DNA of 64,000 bases, taken from NCBI GenBank assembly GCA_018396705.1, contig JAGTQZ010000004.1, positions 124,001 through 188,000 of the forward strand, read 5' to 3'. The notes under the pieces are model-generated. The model saw only the letters and a list, made by a program, of their open reading frames with translations, was not told where the DNA came from and did not search any database. How positions within the stretch are numbered: position 1 is the first letter of the stretch; each line of letters begins with the position of its first letter. The stretch comes from Candidatus Bathyarchaeota archaeon (lineage in GTDB: Archaea; Thermoproteota; Bathyarchaeia; Bathyarchaeales; Bathycorpusculaceae). This document shows, piece by piece, positions 1 to 7,157 of the stretch. The position numbers and the translations under genes were made by a program.

Positions 1-282
1 CGGATAGTGCTTTCTAACACAAATGTGAAAACACTTGTTGTGAATATTGTGGGCGGAATAACAAGATGCGACGAGGTTGCAGAAGGCATTATTCAAGCAA
101 AAGAAAAACTTAGAATAGAAAAACCAATGGTGGTTCGGCTGGTGGGTGCAAACGAAGAAGAGGGAAAGCGAATGCTAACAGAAGCTGGAATACATGTGTT
201 AGCTAGCATGGAAGAGGCAGCGCAACAAGTTGTAGAAATAGCCAAAAAATTTGAAAAGAATGGGAACACCTCATGGGGATAA
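1..282 (+). CDS. sucC: Succinyl-CoA synthetase beta subunit, C-terminal end (partial)
   Basis: The frame is open from the first base, so only the C-terminal ~93 residues are present. They match the CoA-ligase domain of the beta subunit: a [18 protein letters not shown] segment, then [20 protein letters not shown], both typical of ADP-forming SucC. The enzyme interconverts succinyl-CoA and succinate with NDP phosphorylation in the cytoplasm. The stop codon lies inside the start region of sucD (10-nt overlap), so the two subunits are translationally coupled. The ATP-grasp half is outside the window. Confidence 0.93.
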   Translation, partial: RIVLSNTNVKTLVVNIVGGITRCDEVAEGIIQAKEKLRIEKPMVVRLVGANEEEGKRMLTEAGIHVLASMEEAAQQVVEIAKKFEKNGNTSWG

Positions 283-1184
283 TAGTTGGAAGAGAAACAA
301 GGGCAATAGTACAAGGCATAACTGGAACACAAGGAAGGTTCCACACAAAACTAATGCTTGAATACGGAACAAAAATAGTAGCAGGTGTAACTCCTGGTAA
401 GGGAGGAGCAACTGTCCACGGAATCCCTGTTTACGACACCGTCGAAGAAGCTTTGGAAAGACATGAAGCGAACGCTTCAATAATTTTTGTTCCAGCTCCT
501 TTAGCATCTGATGCTGCCTTAGAAGCTTTGGAGAATGAAGTAAAAACAGTCGTTATAATAACGGAGCACATTCCGATTAAAGATACTATAAACATTATGG
601 CTTATGCCAGACGCGCAGGCGCTACAGTAATCGGTCCCAACACGCCGGGAATAATAACTCCTGGACAATGTAAGCTTGGAATAATGCCGGCTCACATTTT
701 CAAGCCCGGGAAGATAGGTATTATCTCAAGGAGCGGAACGTTAACTTACGAGATAGCTGCAGAGTTGACCAAAAGAGAGTCAGGGCAGTCTACATGTATC
801 GGTTTAGGCGGGGATCCCATAGTTGGTTTAAATTTTATTGACGTTCTAAAGCTTTTCGAAAAAGACACGCAAACAGAAGCTGTGATATTGATAGGTGAAA
901 TAGGAGGGAACTTAGAAGAAGCAACAGCTGAATACATAGTTAAAGAAAAATATCCTAAGCCAGTCGTAGCTTTCGTGACCGGACGCATGGCGCCGCCGGG
1001 AAAACGTATGGGTCATGCAGGAGCGATAGTAATGGGAAAAACCGGAACTGCTGAAAGTAAAATCGAAGCCTTCAAGAAGGCTGGTGTTGAGGTTGCTGAA
1101 AAACCAAGCGATGTCGTTTCCCTACTAAAAAACTACTTAAGCGTTAAACAAAGAAATTGGGACTACAGCAAAAAGTATATCTAG
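273..1184 (+). CDS. sucD: Succinyl-CoA synthetase alpha subunit
   Basis: 303 residues, the usual SucD length. An N-terminal CoA-binding Rossmann domain ([18 protein letters not shown]) is followed by the ligase domain. The phosphorylated histidine is H248 in the motif [11 protein letters not shown], and the central [13 protein letters not shown] segment is diagnostic. It pairs with the upstream beta subunit to make the TCA-cycle or fermentative succinyl-CoA ligase. The ATG at 273 lies inside the sucC end, so the pair forms one operon. A homologous ADP-forming acetyl-CoA synthetase is less likely because subunit sizes and motifs fit SucCD. Confidence 0.95.
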   Translation: MGIIVGRETRAIVQGITGTQGRFHTKLMLEYGTKIVAGVTPGKGGATVHGIPVYDTVEEALERHEANASIIFVPAPLASDAALEALENEVKTVVIITEHIPIKDTINIMAYARRAGATVIGPNTPGIITPGQCKLGIMPAHIFKPGKIGIISRSGTLTYEIAAELTKRESGQSTCIGLGGDPIVGLNFIDVLKLFEKDTQTEAVILIGEIGGNLEEATAEYIVKEKYPKPVVAFVTGRMAPPGKRMGHAGAIVMGKTGTAESKIEAFKKAGVEVAEKPSDVVSLLKNYLSVKQRNWDYSKKYI

Positions 1185-1222
1185 ATGGTGTTCCGTGTGT
1201 TGTAGCTGCAGAGGGCTAAACA

Positions 1223-1384
1223 ATGCCAATATTAGACCCGTTTAAAAAAACACTAGCCCAGCAGCGTAGGCTTTATGTAAAAATCTGTAGAGAATGTGGC
1301 GCAAGAAATGCCACAACAGCAGTTAAATGTAGAAGATGTCGTAGTAAAAACCTTCGCTGGAAGAAAAGAGAAATAATTAAGTAA
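1223..1384 (+). CDS. rpl40e: Ribosomal protein L40e
   Basis: 53 residues, basic, with a four-cysteine zinc ribbon (C22-x2-C25 and C36-x2-C39) and a lysine/arginine-rich tail. The N-terminus MPILDPFKKTLAQQR and the CRECGARN...CRRCRSKNLRWKKRE pattern match archaeal L40e, a large-subunit protein fused to ubiquitin in eukaryotes. It begins 39 nt after sucD on the same strand. A short GAGGG lies just upstream of the ATG. The zinc-binding residues are all present. Confidence 0.9.
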   Translation: MPILDPFKKTLAQQRRLYVKICRECGARNATTAVKCRRCRSKNLRWKKREIIK

Positions 1385-1500
1385 ACAGTTTCTTTAAAAT
1401 TTCACATATGCTTACACTTATATTTTACAAGAAAAATTCTAAAAAGCATATTAACTTACAGTTTACAACAAACCATTTACTTGTTTTGAGGTGTACTATA

Positions 1501-1560
1501 GTGTCTTGCAAGAAGAAAACAACCAAAAAGAAGACTAAGGAAGAAGAAAAAAAGAAGTGA
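1501..1560 (+). CDS. Possible 19-residue lysine-rich peptide
   Basis: GTG start, 19 codons, TGA stop. A strong Shine-Dalgarno (GAGGTG, 1488-1493) lies 7 nt upstream. More than half the residues are lysine, followed by a glutamate cluster, with a single cysteine near the N-terminus. I recognise no family. The ribosome-binding site argues for translation; the low-complexity content and tiny size argue for caution. It lies between L40e and the convergent DUF116 gene. Confidence 0.35.
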   Translation: MSCKKKTTKKKTKEEEKKK

Positions 1561-1597
1561 AGACCTAACTACAGTTCCTCAAAAACCCACGTTTTTC

Positions 1598-2356
1598 TCA
1601 CAAAATTTTCAACAGCGTTTCCATGTTAAAATATGTGTTAGCACATCCGTTCTTCAGAAGGGGTATAGCTTGACCCGCAATGTCCATCTGGCTTAACACT
1701 TCTCCGGCAAGCCTTAACTCTTCACCGCAAGCAACACCAATCACACCCTCATAACGTTTTATTTTCAAAATTTTTGAGATACAAGAGCCCCCGGGTAAAA
1801 TGTATACATCGTAACCCTTATTTTCCGCAACGGAAACAGCTTTGTTGACCAAACAATCTGAGGAACAGTGAGTGCAAACATATGTAGGTATTTCTTGTTC
1901 AAATATGGCTTTACATCGGTTATCCATGAACTTCCTTGAACAATGCGGCAAAAAGAGCGCCCTCTTTTTTGTGCTCTCAAATTTTTCCTTTTCAAGAAAA
2001 TTCTTTGTCTCTACATCAACTAAATCCTCTAGAAGACGAACAGCGTCAGATACGTTTAAACCCGTTAGCTCTTCGATTCTAAACTTCTTAATAATATCTT
2101 GTAAAGCGTCACTCATTTTCTTATGCATTCTCTTCTCATAACTTATCCTGGCTATTTCCATAAAAAAGAGACGCGGGATTCTTGAAAGATCAAATGTGAA
2201 CTTGTATGGCATAACCAAAAAATTAGCAAACAATCCTTTAAGATTAACTCTTCTTGAACATAGCTTAAAACTACACATTTGAATGTATGCTGGGCAAGTT
2301 ACAGGGAGTTGCCCCATGTCTTGAAGAACCGACAAGAAGATACCCTCAAGACTCAA
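1598..2356 (-). CDS. DUF116 family protein
   Basis: 252 residues from a TTG start; an internal ATG at 2317 is an alternative. Cysteine motifs typical of DUF116 are visible: LFLPHCSR near the middle, then a cluster (CKAIFEQEIPTYVCTHC, CLVNKA), YILPGGSCISKI, GVACGEEL and a final KNGCANTYFN. The many conserved cysteines suggest a metal or Fe-S site. The biochemical role of the family is not established to my knowledge. It is transcribed toward the L40e region. The N-terminal ~90 residues are hydrophobic/helical and less conserved. Confidence 0.8.
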   Translation of the reverse strand: MSLEGIFLSVLQDMGQLPVTCPAYIQMCSFKLCSRRVNLKGLFANFLVMPYKFTFDLSRIPRLFFMEIARISYEKRMHKKMSDALQDIIKKFRIEELTGLNVSDAVRLLEDLVDVETKNFLEKEKFESTKKRALFLPHCSRKFMDNRCKAIFEQEIPTYVCTHCSSDCLVNKAVSVAENKGYDVYILPGGSCISKILKIKRYEGVIGVACGEELRLAGEVLSQMDIAGQAIPLLKNGCANTYFNMETLLKIL

Positions 2357-2412
2357 GAGATCTGGAAACTCCTTAAATTATGGAGTGTGAGGAAAAATGG
2401 CGGTGGCATTTT

Positions 2413-2823
2413 TTAGTGTTTTTCTTCTGTGTAACCTAATAATTCCCTTAGGGATTTTACCTCTTCTCGCAGCATGTTTACTTCGCTTTCAAGAGCGCTT
2501 ACTCTCGATTCTGCCGCCTTCTTTAGCTTTTCAATTTCAATCATTAAATTTGCCCGTTCGGTTTCAAGGGTTTTTATTTTTTCTCGCAAATTTTTCAAGG
2601 TCTGCATGAGTTCTCCCTTTATCTCTTTTATTCTTTCAACCATGTTTTTAATGCTTACTGTTTCCTCAGCTTTTTCTACAGTTGTTCTGAATCTTGTTTT
2701 GCAGTTTAGGCATTCAAAAAGCCCCATCAACTTAGATGTACCCTCCGAATTTCCACGTAAAGTAATACCCCAAGTCTTAACGAGGGCAGCTGGTTCGCTT
2801 CCACATTTTGGGCATTTTACCAA
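2413..2823 (-). CDS. Zinc-ribbon plus coiled-coil protein
   Basis: 136 residues. The N-terminus has a zinc ribbon (C4-x2-C7 and C38-x2-C41) followed by TRFRTTVEK. Residues ~50-130 form a long heptad-rich coiled coil of Lys, Glu and Leu. This architecture recurs in TACK archaea. It might bind nucleic acid or act as a chromatin or transcription accessory factor, but no function can be assigned from sequence. It lies downstream of tfb on the same strand, separated by a 116-nt gap that holds a possible terminator. Confidence 0.75.
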   Translation of the reverse strand: MVKCPKCGSEPAALVKTWGITLRGNSEGTSKLMGLFECLNCKTRFRTTVEKAEETVSIKNMVERIKEIKGELMQTLKNLREKIKTLETERANLMIEIEKLKKAAESRVSALESEVNMLREEVKSLRELLGYTEEKH

Positions 2824-2884
2824 CCTACAACCCTACTAATAATTATACTCTCACGGGACTAAAATGTGTTTTGCCGCAGAACAC

Positions 2885-2923
2885 CCTCGCCAGGAAAGCG
2901 AGGTTTAACATTAAAATAAAAAA
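2885..2923 (-). terminator. Possible terminator after tfb
   Basis: Read on the minus strand, an 11-nt T-rich run (TTTTTTATTTT, 2913-2923) follows the tfb stop by about 16 nt. It is followed by a 6-bp hairpin (CCTCGC/GCGAGG, 2885-2903, 7-nt loop). Oligo-T tracts are the usual archaeal termination signal; whether the hairpin contributes is inference. Confidence 0.4.
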
Positions 2924-2939
2924 GAGGATTGCTTTTCAT

Positions 2940-3899
2940 TTATAGGCTTATATTAAACATCAGGCGTTCAACGAGTTCTTTGTAACGATTGCGAATAGTG
3001 ACTTCGGTCACCTGTGCTATTTCTGCAATCTCCCTCTGCGTTTTCCTTTCTCCAGTCAACACGGAGGCTATGTAGCTTGCAGCTGCGGCTATGCCTGTGG
3101 GCCCTCGGCCAGAGGTGAGCTTTAACTCTTTAGCTGCTGCTAATATTTTGTGGGCTATTTCTTCAACTTTGCCTTGCATTGTTAACTGGTTTGAGAATTT
3201 TGTTATGTATTGGCTTGGTCTCAATGGTGGAATAAAATAGTTTAACTCCTTTATCAAGAAGCGGTAACTGCGGCCTATCTCTTTCTTGCTAACGTTTGAA
3301 GCTTGAGCTATCTCCTCTAATGTTCTTGGTAAACCACACTGTCTGCACGCTAAGTATATAGCTGCAGATGTCACCCCTTGGATGGATCTTCCGCGTATAA
3401 GTCTCTCTTTCACGGCCTTTCTATAAATAAGAGAGGCTGTCTCCAGTATATTCTTTGGCAAATTCAAGGTGTTTGCAATTTTAGTGATTTCTGAGAGTGC
3501 GAAGGCCAAGTTGCGTTCAGTAGCATCAGAGACTCTAATGCGGCGTTGCCACTTTCTAAGCCGATAAACTTGAGCTTTTTGTCCGGGGGACAATCCTTTT
3601 CCGTAGATGTCTCTGTCATGCCAATCAATCATTGTGGATAAGCCCTTATCATGTATCGTATAGGTTAACGGTGCCCCAACACGGGTTCTTTTGGCCCTTT
3701 GCTCGTCATCGAAGGCTCTCCATTCTGGGCCTCTATCCGCTAACTTTGCGGCTATCACGAATCCACAGTTCATGCAGACAAGTTCCGCGCACTCGTAATC
3801 GCGCATTAGCTTTGTGCTGCCGCATTCTGGGCATACTTGTACTCTAGCTTGTTGAGCGTGTAGCGTAGGATTTAAATCATCAACTTCCATATCACTCAT
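2940..3899 (-). CDS. tfb: Transcription initiation factor IIB
   Basis: 319 residues, normal TFB length. An N-terminal zinc ribbon (C23-x2-C26 and C42-x2-C45) is followed by the B-reader region ([21 protein letters not shown]) and two cyclin-like repeats. The second repeat ends in a helix-turn-helix ([23 protein letters not shown]) that contacts the BRE. It recruits RNA polymerase to TBP-bound promoters. Its ATG abuts the gar1 stop without a gap, so the two are co-transcribed, an arrangement conserved in many archaea. Confidence 0.97.
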   Translation of the reverse strand: MSDMEVDDLNPTLHAQQARVQVCPECGSTKLMRDYECAELVCMNCGFVIAAKLADRGPEWRAFDDEQRAKRTRVGAPLTYTIHDKGLSTMIDWHDRDIYGKGLSPGQKAQVYRLRKWQRRIRVSDATERNLAFALSEITKIANTLNLPKNILETASLIYRKAVKERLIRGRSIQGVTSAAIYLACRQCGLPRTLEEIAQASNVSKKEIGRSYRFLIKELNYFIPPLRPSQYITKFSNQLTMQGKVEEIAHKILAAAKELKLTSGRGPTGIAAAASYIASVLTGERKTQREIAEIAQVTEVTIRNRYKELVERLMFNISL

Positions 3900-4142
3900 T
3901 TATTTTCCCTTCTTTTTCGAGGGGAACACATACAACGCTTTGTCCGCTATGATATTTAACCTAGGGTTTTGCGGTTTAACGGCCACGTATGGCCTGGAAA
4001 CTGGGCCGAAGATGTCAAAAACTTCTCCTATGAGTTTTAAGTTTTCATCCACCACTCTTTCGCCCAATTTTGGTATGTTTTCAACCTTTACAATGATGTT
4101 TTTGCTTGAACTTATGTGAAGCACACGGCCTAGTCTGATCAA
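3900..4142 (-). CDS. gar1: H/ACA RNP protein Gar1
   Basis: 80 residues forming the small Gar1 beta-barrel (LGRVLHISSSKNIIVKVE, GEVFDIFGPVSRPYVAVKP, ALYVFPSKKKGK). Gar1 works with Cbf5, Nop10 and L7Ae in RNA-guided pseudouridylation. Its location directly upstream of tfb is a classic archaeal synteny. It is divergent from the L7Ae operon, so two partners of the same RNP are transcribed from one shared intergenic region (4143-4298). Confidence 0.88.
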   Translation of the reverse strand: MIRLGRVLHISSSKNIIVKVENIPKLGERVVDENLKLIGEVFDIFGPVSRPYVAVKPQNPRLNIIADKALYVFPSKKKGK

Positions 4143-4298
4143 CTTTTTGATTTCCCCTCGAAAAACAAAAAGTTCAAACGAGGCATATTATTTAAATCTT
4201 TCTACATTACTTTGTGCAAAGAGTTTTCCGGGATTTTCGGTCGAAACATTGATAAATAGGTGTTGTTGATTAAGACAGTGCATTTGAGGGTGAGGCTT

Positions 4299-4679
4299 AT
4301 GTCCAAACCATTCTACGTAAAATTTGACGTTCCAAAAGAAGTTGCAGATGCAGCCTATGAAGCCCTGCAAATAGCTTCAAAAACTGGGACTGTAAAGAAA
4401 GGAACAAATGAAACGACCAAGGCTGTTGAGAGAGGGCAAGCAAAGCTTGTGGTCATCGCAGAGGATGTGGATCCACCAGAGGTTGTGGCTCATCTACCCA
4501 TCCTCTGTGAAGAGAGAAAAATTCCATATGTATATGTTCCAAGCAAAGAGAAACTTGGTGAAGCTGTTGGAATAGAGGTCTCAGCGGCTTCTGCATGTAT
4601 CATCAATGAAGGAGACGCCGTGGGGCTTATTAAAGAGATTGCCAAAAGAGTTGACCAGATAAGGAAAGGAGCGAAATGA
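4299..4679 (+). CDS. rpl7ae: Ribosomal protein L7Ae / K-turn binding protein
   Basis: 126 residues from the ATG at 4299, chosen because the protein then begins [12 protein letters not shown] as in other L7Ae proteins and a Shine-Dalgarno (GAGGGTGAGG, 4286-4295) lies just upstream. An upstream in-frame GTG at 4260 would add 13 unlikely residues. Core motifs: [37 protein letters not shown] and the C-terminal [11 protein letters not shown]. It binds kink-turns in 23S rRNA, box C/D and H/ACA RNAs and RNase P. It is the first gene of an operon with S28e and L24e. Confidence 0.95.
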   Translation: MSKPFYVKFDVPKEVADAAYEALQIASKTGTVKKGTNETTKAVERGQAKLVVIAEDVDPPEVVAHLPILCEERKIPYVYVPSKEKLGEAVGIEVSAASACIINEGDAVGLIKEIAKRVDQIRKGAK

Positions 4680-4909
4680 GCAAAGAAAAAGAGACAGCCA
4701 CTACAGAGGAAGAATTGACACCTGCAGAGGTTATTCAAATCATTGGAAGAACTGGTGTAACAGGGGAAATCACACAGGTTAGGGTGCGAATTTTAGAAGG
4801 AAAAGACAAGGGACGAATAATAACTCGAAATGTCAAAGGGCCTGTACGTTTACAAGACATTCTTATGCTTAGAGAAACTGAGAGGGAAGCAAAGAAAATC
4901 ACAAGATGA
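4676..4909 (+). CDS. rps28e: Ribosomal protein S28e
   Basis: 77 residues, with an acidic N-terminal extension followed by the OB-fold core ([37 protein letters not shown], ending [13 protein letters not shown]), which is diagnostic of S28e. The ATG overlaps the rpl7ae stop by 4 nt, giving tight translational coupling. It is a small-subunit protein near the mRNA exit channel. Confidence 0.95.
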   Translation: MSKEKETATTEEELTPAEVIQIIGRTGVTGEITQVRVRILEGKDKGRIITRNVKGPVRLQDILMLRETEREAKKITR

Positions 4910-4942
4910 TTGTCAAAAGCATAGAAGCTAGGAGGCTGTTCT

Positions 4943-5140
4943 GTGCCGAAAACAAGGAAATGCTCATTTTGCGGTAATGAGTTTCCACATGGTACCGGTA
5001 TGATGTATGTCAAAAACGATGGGTCCATTTTTTGGTTCTGTTCAAGCAAATGCAGAAAAAACGCCCTAAAACTTCAAAGAGATGCACGTAAACTTAAATG
5101 GACAACATACTTCGGTAAGGAAGAAAAAGGAAAAGCCTAG
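4943..5140 (+). CDS. rpl24e: Ribosomal protein L24e
   Basis: 65 residues from a GTG start, third gene of the L7Ae-S28e-L24e cluster that is conserved across archaea. The treble-clef zinc site is visible as CSFCGNEFPHGTG and FWFCSSKCRKN. The stop codon overlaps the stop of the convergent radical SAM gene by 4 nt, leaving no intergenic space for a separate terminator. Confidence 0.95.
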   Translation: MPKTRKCSFCGNEFPHGTGMMYVKNDGSIFWFCSSKCRKNALKLQRDARKLKWTTYFGKEEKGKA

Positions 5141-6672
5141 TGTTTGCAGATTATCTCTTTTACCATTTTTTCCCATAAAGGCTTGTTGTGTATGCATCCG
5201 ATATCCGGTGCTTTAACGTTTCCGCTGAAATAGCCGTAGGCCCTTGCTCTGCATCCTCCACATATGTATTTGTCTGGGCAGTTCCCACAACCTACATTCT
5301 TGCCATTTATACTATACGTTTCAAGGTTTTCTCTAACCCGCAACTGCCACAATAGCGGATCTTTGTCCCAGACTTCTTCAAAGTTATCTCTTAACATGTT
5401 ACCTAATACTGTTTTATTGTTTGTTGGGAAGAAAACGCATGGTTTTATGTCACCGTTCGGTTCTATTGCACAATATAGACGCCCGGCACCACATCCGCCT
5501 AGGAAGTTTGCAACATTTTCTACACCCTTTTTCGCCGCGTAGTGGGCTTCAACCATAAATTTTTGACCAACCTGTTGGGACAATTTTTTTGTGACACTTG
5601 CATATTGGGGACACGTGCTGAAAAATCTATCCACTTTTATGTTTGATTTACCAGTTTTAAGTTCTTCCTCTTTAGCTTGTAGATATAAGCTGATTATTTC
5701 TTTGCCTATGGCCTGCAAGATGTATAGTCTTTGCTCTGGAGTTAAGTCAAGTTCCACATGCATTTTAGCCCGGCCAGTTGGAATGTAGTTGAAATGCATG
5801 AATCGAACACCCAATTCTTTGGCTAATTGTAGGATTTTCTCCGTTTCGGCAAAATTGTTCCTGTGCAAAACTGTGGCGATACATGTGTCTATGCCTTCTT
5901 CTACACAATTTTTCACGCCTTGCAAAGCTTTTTCAAAAGCGCCGGGTATGCCTCTGAACTCGTCGTGTACATTCGGCGATGCGCCATCGATGCTTATTTC
6001 TACATAATCTACTCCAGCATCCTTGATTTTCTTTGCTATGTCTTTGGTTATCAGAGTTCCATTGGAGGCTATGCTAATATATGGGATACGTTTCTTGGCG
6101 TAGGATGCCAACTCAAAAAAATCTTTTCTTGCAAGTGGTTCGCCTCCGCTGAAGGAAAGGGCTGGCAAACCTATCCCAGCAATTTTTGAGAGTATGTCAA
6201 TAACTTGTCTAGCCTCGTCTGTTGATAGCTCTAGGCGTTTCCCACTTCCAGCATCTTCATAGCAATGTTTACACTTCAAATTGCATTTGTAAGTAAAATT
6301 CCAAACAACCTCAAAAGGGCCAGCTGGTACAAAAGGTATACGTATACCGTATTTTTCTATACCTTTCATCATTAAACCAAAGCCTTTAAACCATGCTCCG
6401 CCATACTTGTCTTTAATAAACTGTTTCTTCATAAAGTTCCTGTCAGCCCTCAAGAGACGGCTTCCAACTTCATAGAATGGTCTGGCGATGTTTCGGCTTA
6501 TGCTTCTGCAGGCAGGGCAAAGGGTAACCGGTTCTCCGAGAAAGTCCTTTAAAGAATTTAAAAGAAGGCTCCCGTCTGTAGGGCATTCGATGTCGAAACG
6601 GCTTATTAGCCCCTTTAATAGCGGGTTCACGGTTACAGTAAACAAGGCGTTCTCTAAAGCGTCGGTCTGCAT
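5137..6672 (-). CDS. Radical SAM/SPASM domain protein
   Basis: 511 residues. The radical SAM core starts with the cluster motif C130-x3-C134-x2-C137 (CNLKCKHC), followed by SFSGGEP and SNGTL. The C-terminal SPASM region contains two further cysteine sets (CGAGRLYCAIEPNGDIKPC; CGNCPDKYICGGC), likely binding auxiliary Fe-S clusters. A ~120-residue N-terminal extension carries C30, C52 and C55. Related enzymes modify peptides or make cofactors (PqqE, AhbD, anSME-like). No precursor peptide is obvious nearby, so the substrate is unknown. Confidence 0.85.
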   Translation of the reverse strand: MQTDALENALFTVTVNPLLKGLISRFDIECPTDGSLLLNSLKDFLGEPVTLCPACRSISRNIARPFYEVGSRLLRADRNFMKKQFIKDKYGGAWFKGFGLMMKGIEKYGIRIPFVPAGPFEVVWNFTYKCNLKCKHCYEDAGSGKRLELSTDEARQVIDILSKIAGIGLPALSFSGGEPLARKDFFELASYAKKRIPYISIASNGTLITKDIAKKIKDAGVDYVEISIDGASPNVHDEFRGIPGAFEKALQGVKNCVEEGIDTCIATVLHRNNFAETEKILQLAKELGVRFMHFNYIPTGRAKMHVELDLTPEQRLYILQAIGKEIISLYLQAKEEELKTGKSNIKVDRFFSTCPQYASVTKKLSQQVGQKFMVEAHYAAKKGVENVANFLGGCGAGRLYCAIEPNGDIKPCVFFPTNNKTVLGNMLRDNFEEVWDKDPLLWQLRVRENLETYSINGKNVGCGNCPDKYICGGCRARAYGYFSGNVKAPDIGCIHNKPLWEKMVKEIICKH

Positions 6673-6801
6673 GAGTAATCACTTTGCAGAATAATGTATC
6701 AAAGGTTATGTCTCTTTAACTTTTTCTCCTGGCAGATGTTGGTTTATAGAATATGTCGTTTATTGAAATGTTTTCCGTATTGAAGGAACCAATTTATTAA
6801 G

Positions 6802-6808
6802 ATATAAT
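6802..6808 (+). promoter_or_regulatory. TATA box of the small gene at 6836
   Basis: ATATAAT within AAGATATAATAC. It lies about 30 nt before the ATG at 6836, the spacing expected for an archaeal promoter giving a very short leader. Confidence 0.45.
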
Positions 6809-6835
6809 ACAAAATACACAAACAAGGGAAACGAT

Positions 6836-7066
6836 ATGGCAGCAAAAAACAAGAAGGCGCAAAGAAAAGTAAACATCTTGGAGATGTCCAATGCTCAAAG
6901 AATAAAAGTTGTAGAAAAAATCAGGAAAAATCTACGGCAGTCCATTATCGAGGCAAAATTATTGAAAATTTTGCTTCAATATGAGACTATTACAATAAAT
7001 GGGCACGTAGTTTTTTCTGAAAGCAACTCCTTGAATGGGTTAACGTTGCGGACAGACTTTTTGTAG
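6836..7066 (+). CDS. Small basic hypothetical protein
   Basis: 76 residues. The N-terminal half is strongly basic and helical (KNKKAQRKVNILEMSNAQRIKVVEKIRKNLRQSI); the C-terminal half is mixed. I recognise no family. A TATA-like box and AAGGGA sit upstream of the ATG, supporting expression. It lies alone between the divergent radical SAM gene and the subtilase. A nucleic-acid-binding role is possible from charge alone, but that is speculation. Confidence 0.5.
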   Translation: MAAKNKKAQRKVNILEMSNAQRIKVVEKIRKNLRQSIIEAKLLKILLQYETITINGHVVFSESNSLNGLTLRTDFL

Positions 7067-7157
7067 ATGCTTGTAGAAGAATGTTCCACAATGTTCTTAT
7101 AGCAACCTTTAGCAACATACACTTCTGAGCAAGGGTAAGGAGAAAGGAGATTTTCAC

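Noticed and set aside
2885-2903. Small RNA (box C/D type) from the hairpin after tfb
   Set aside because: No RUGAUGA/CUGA boxes; better explained as part of a terminator.
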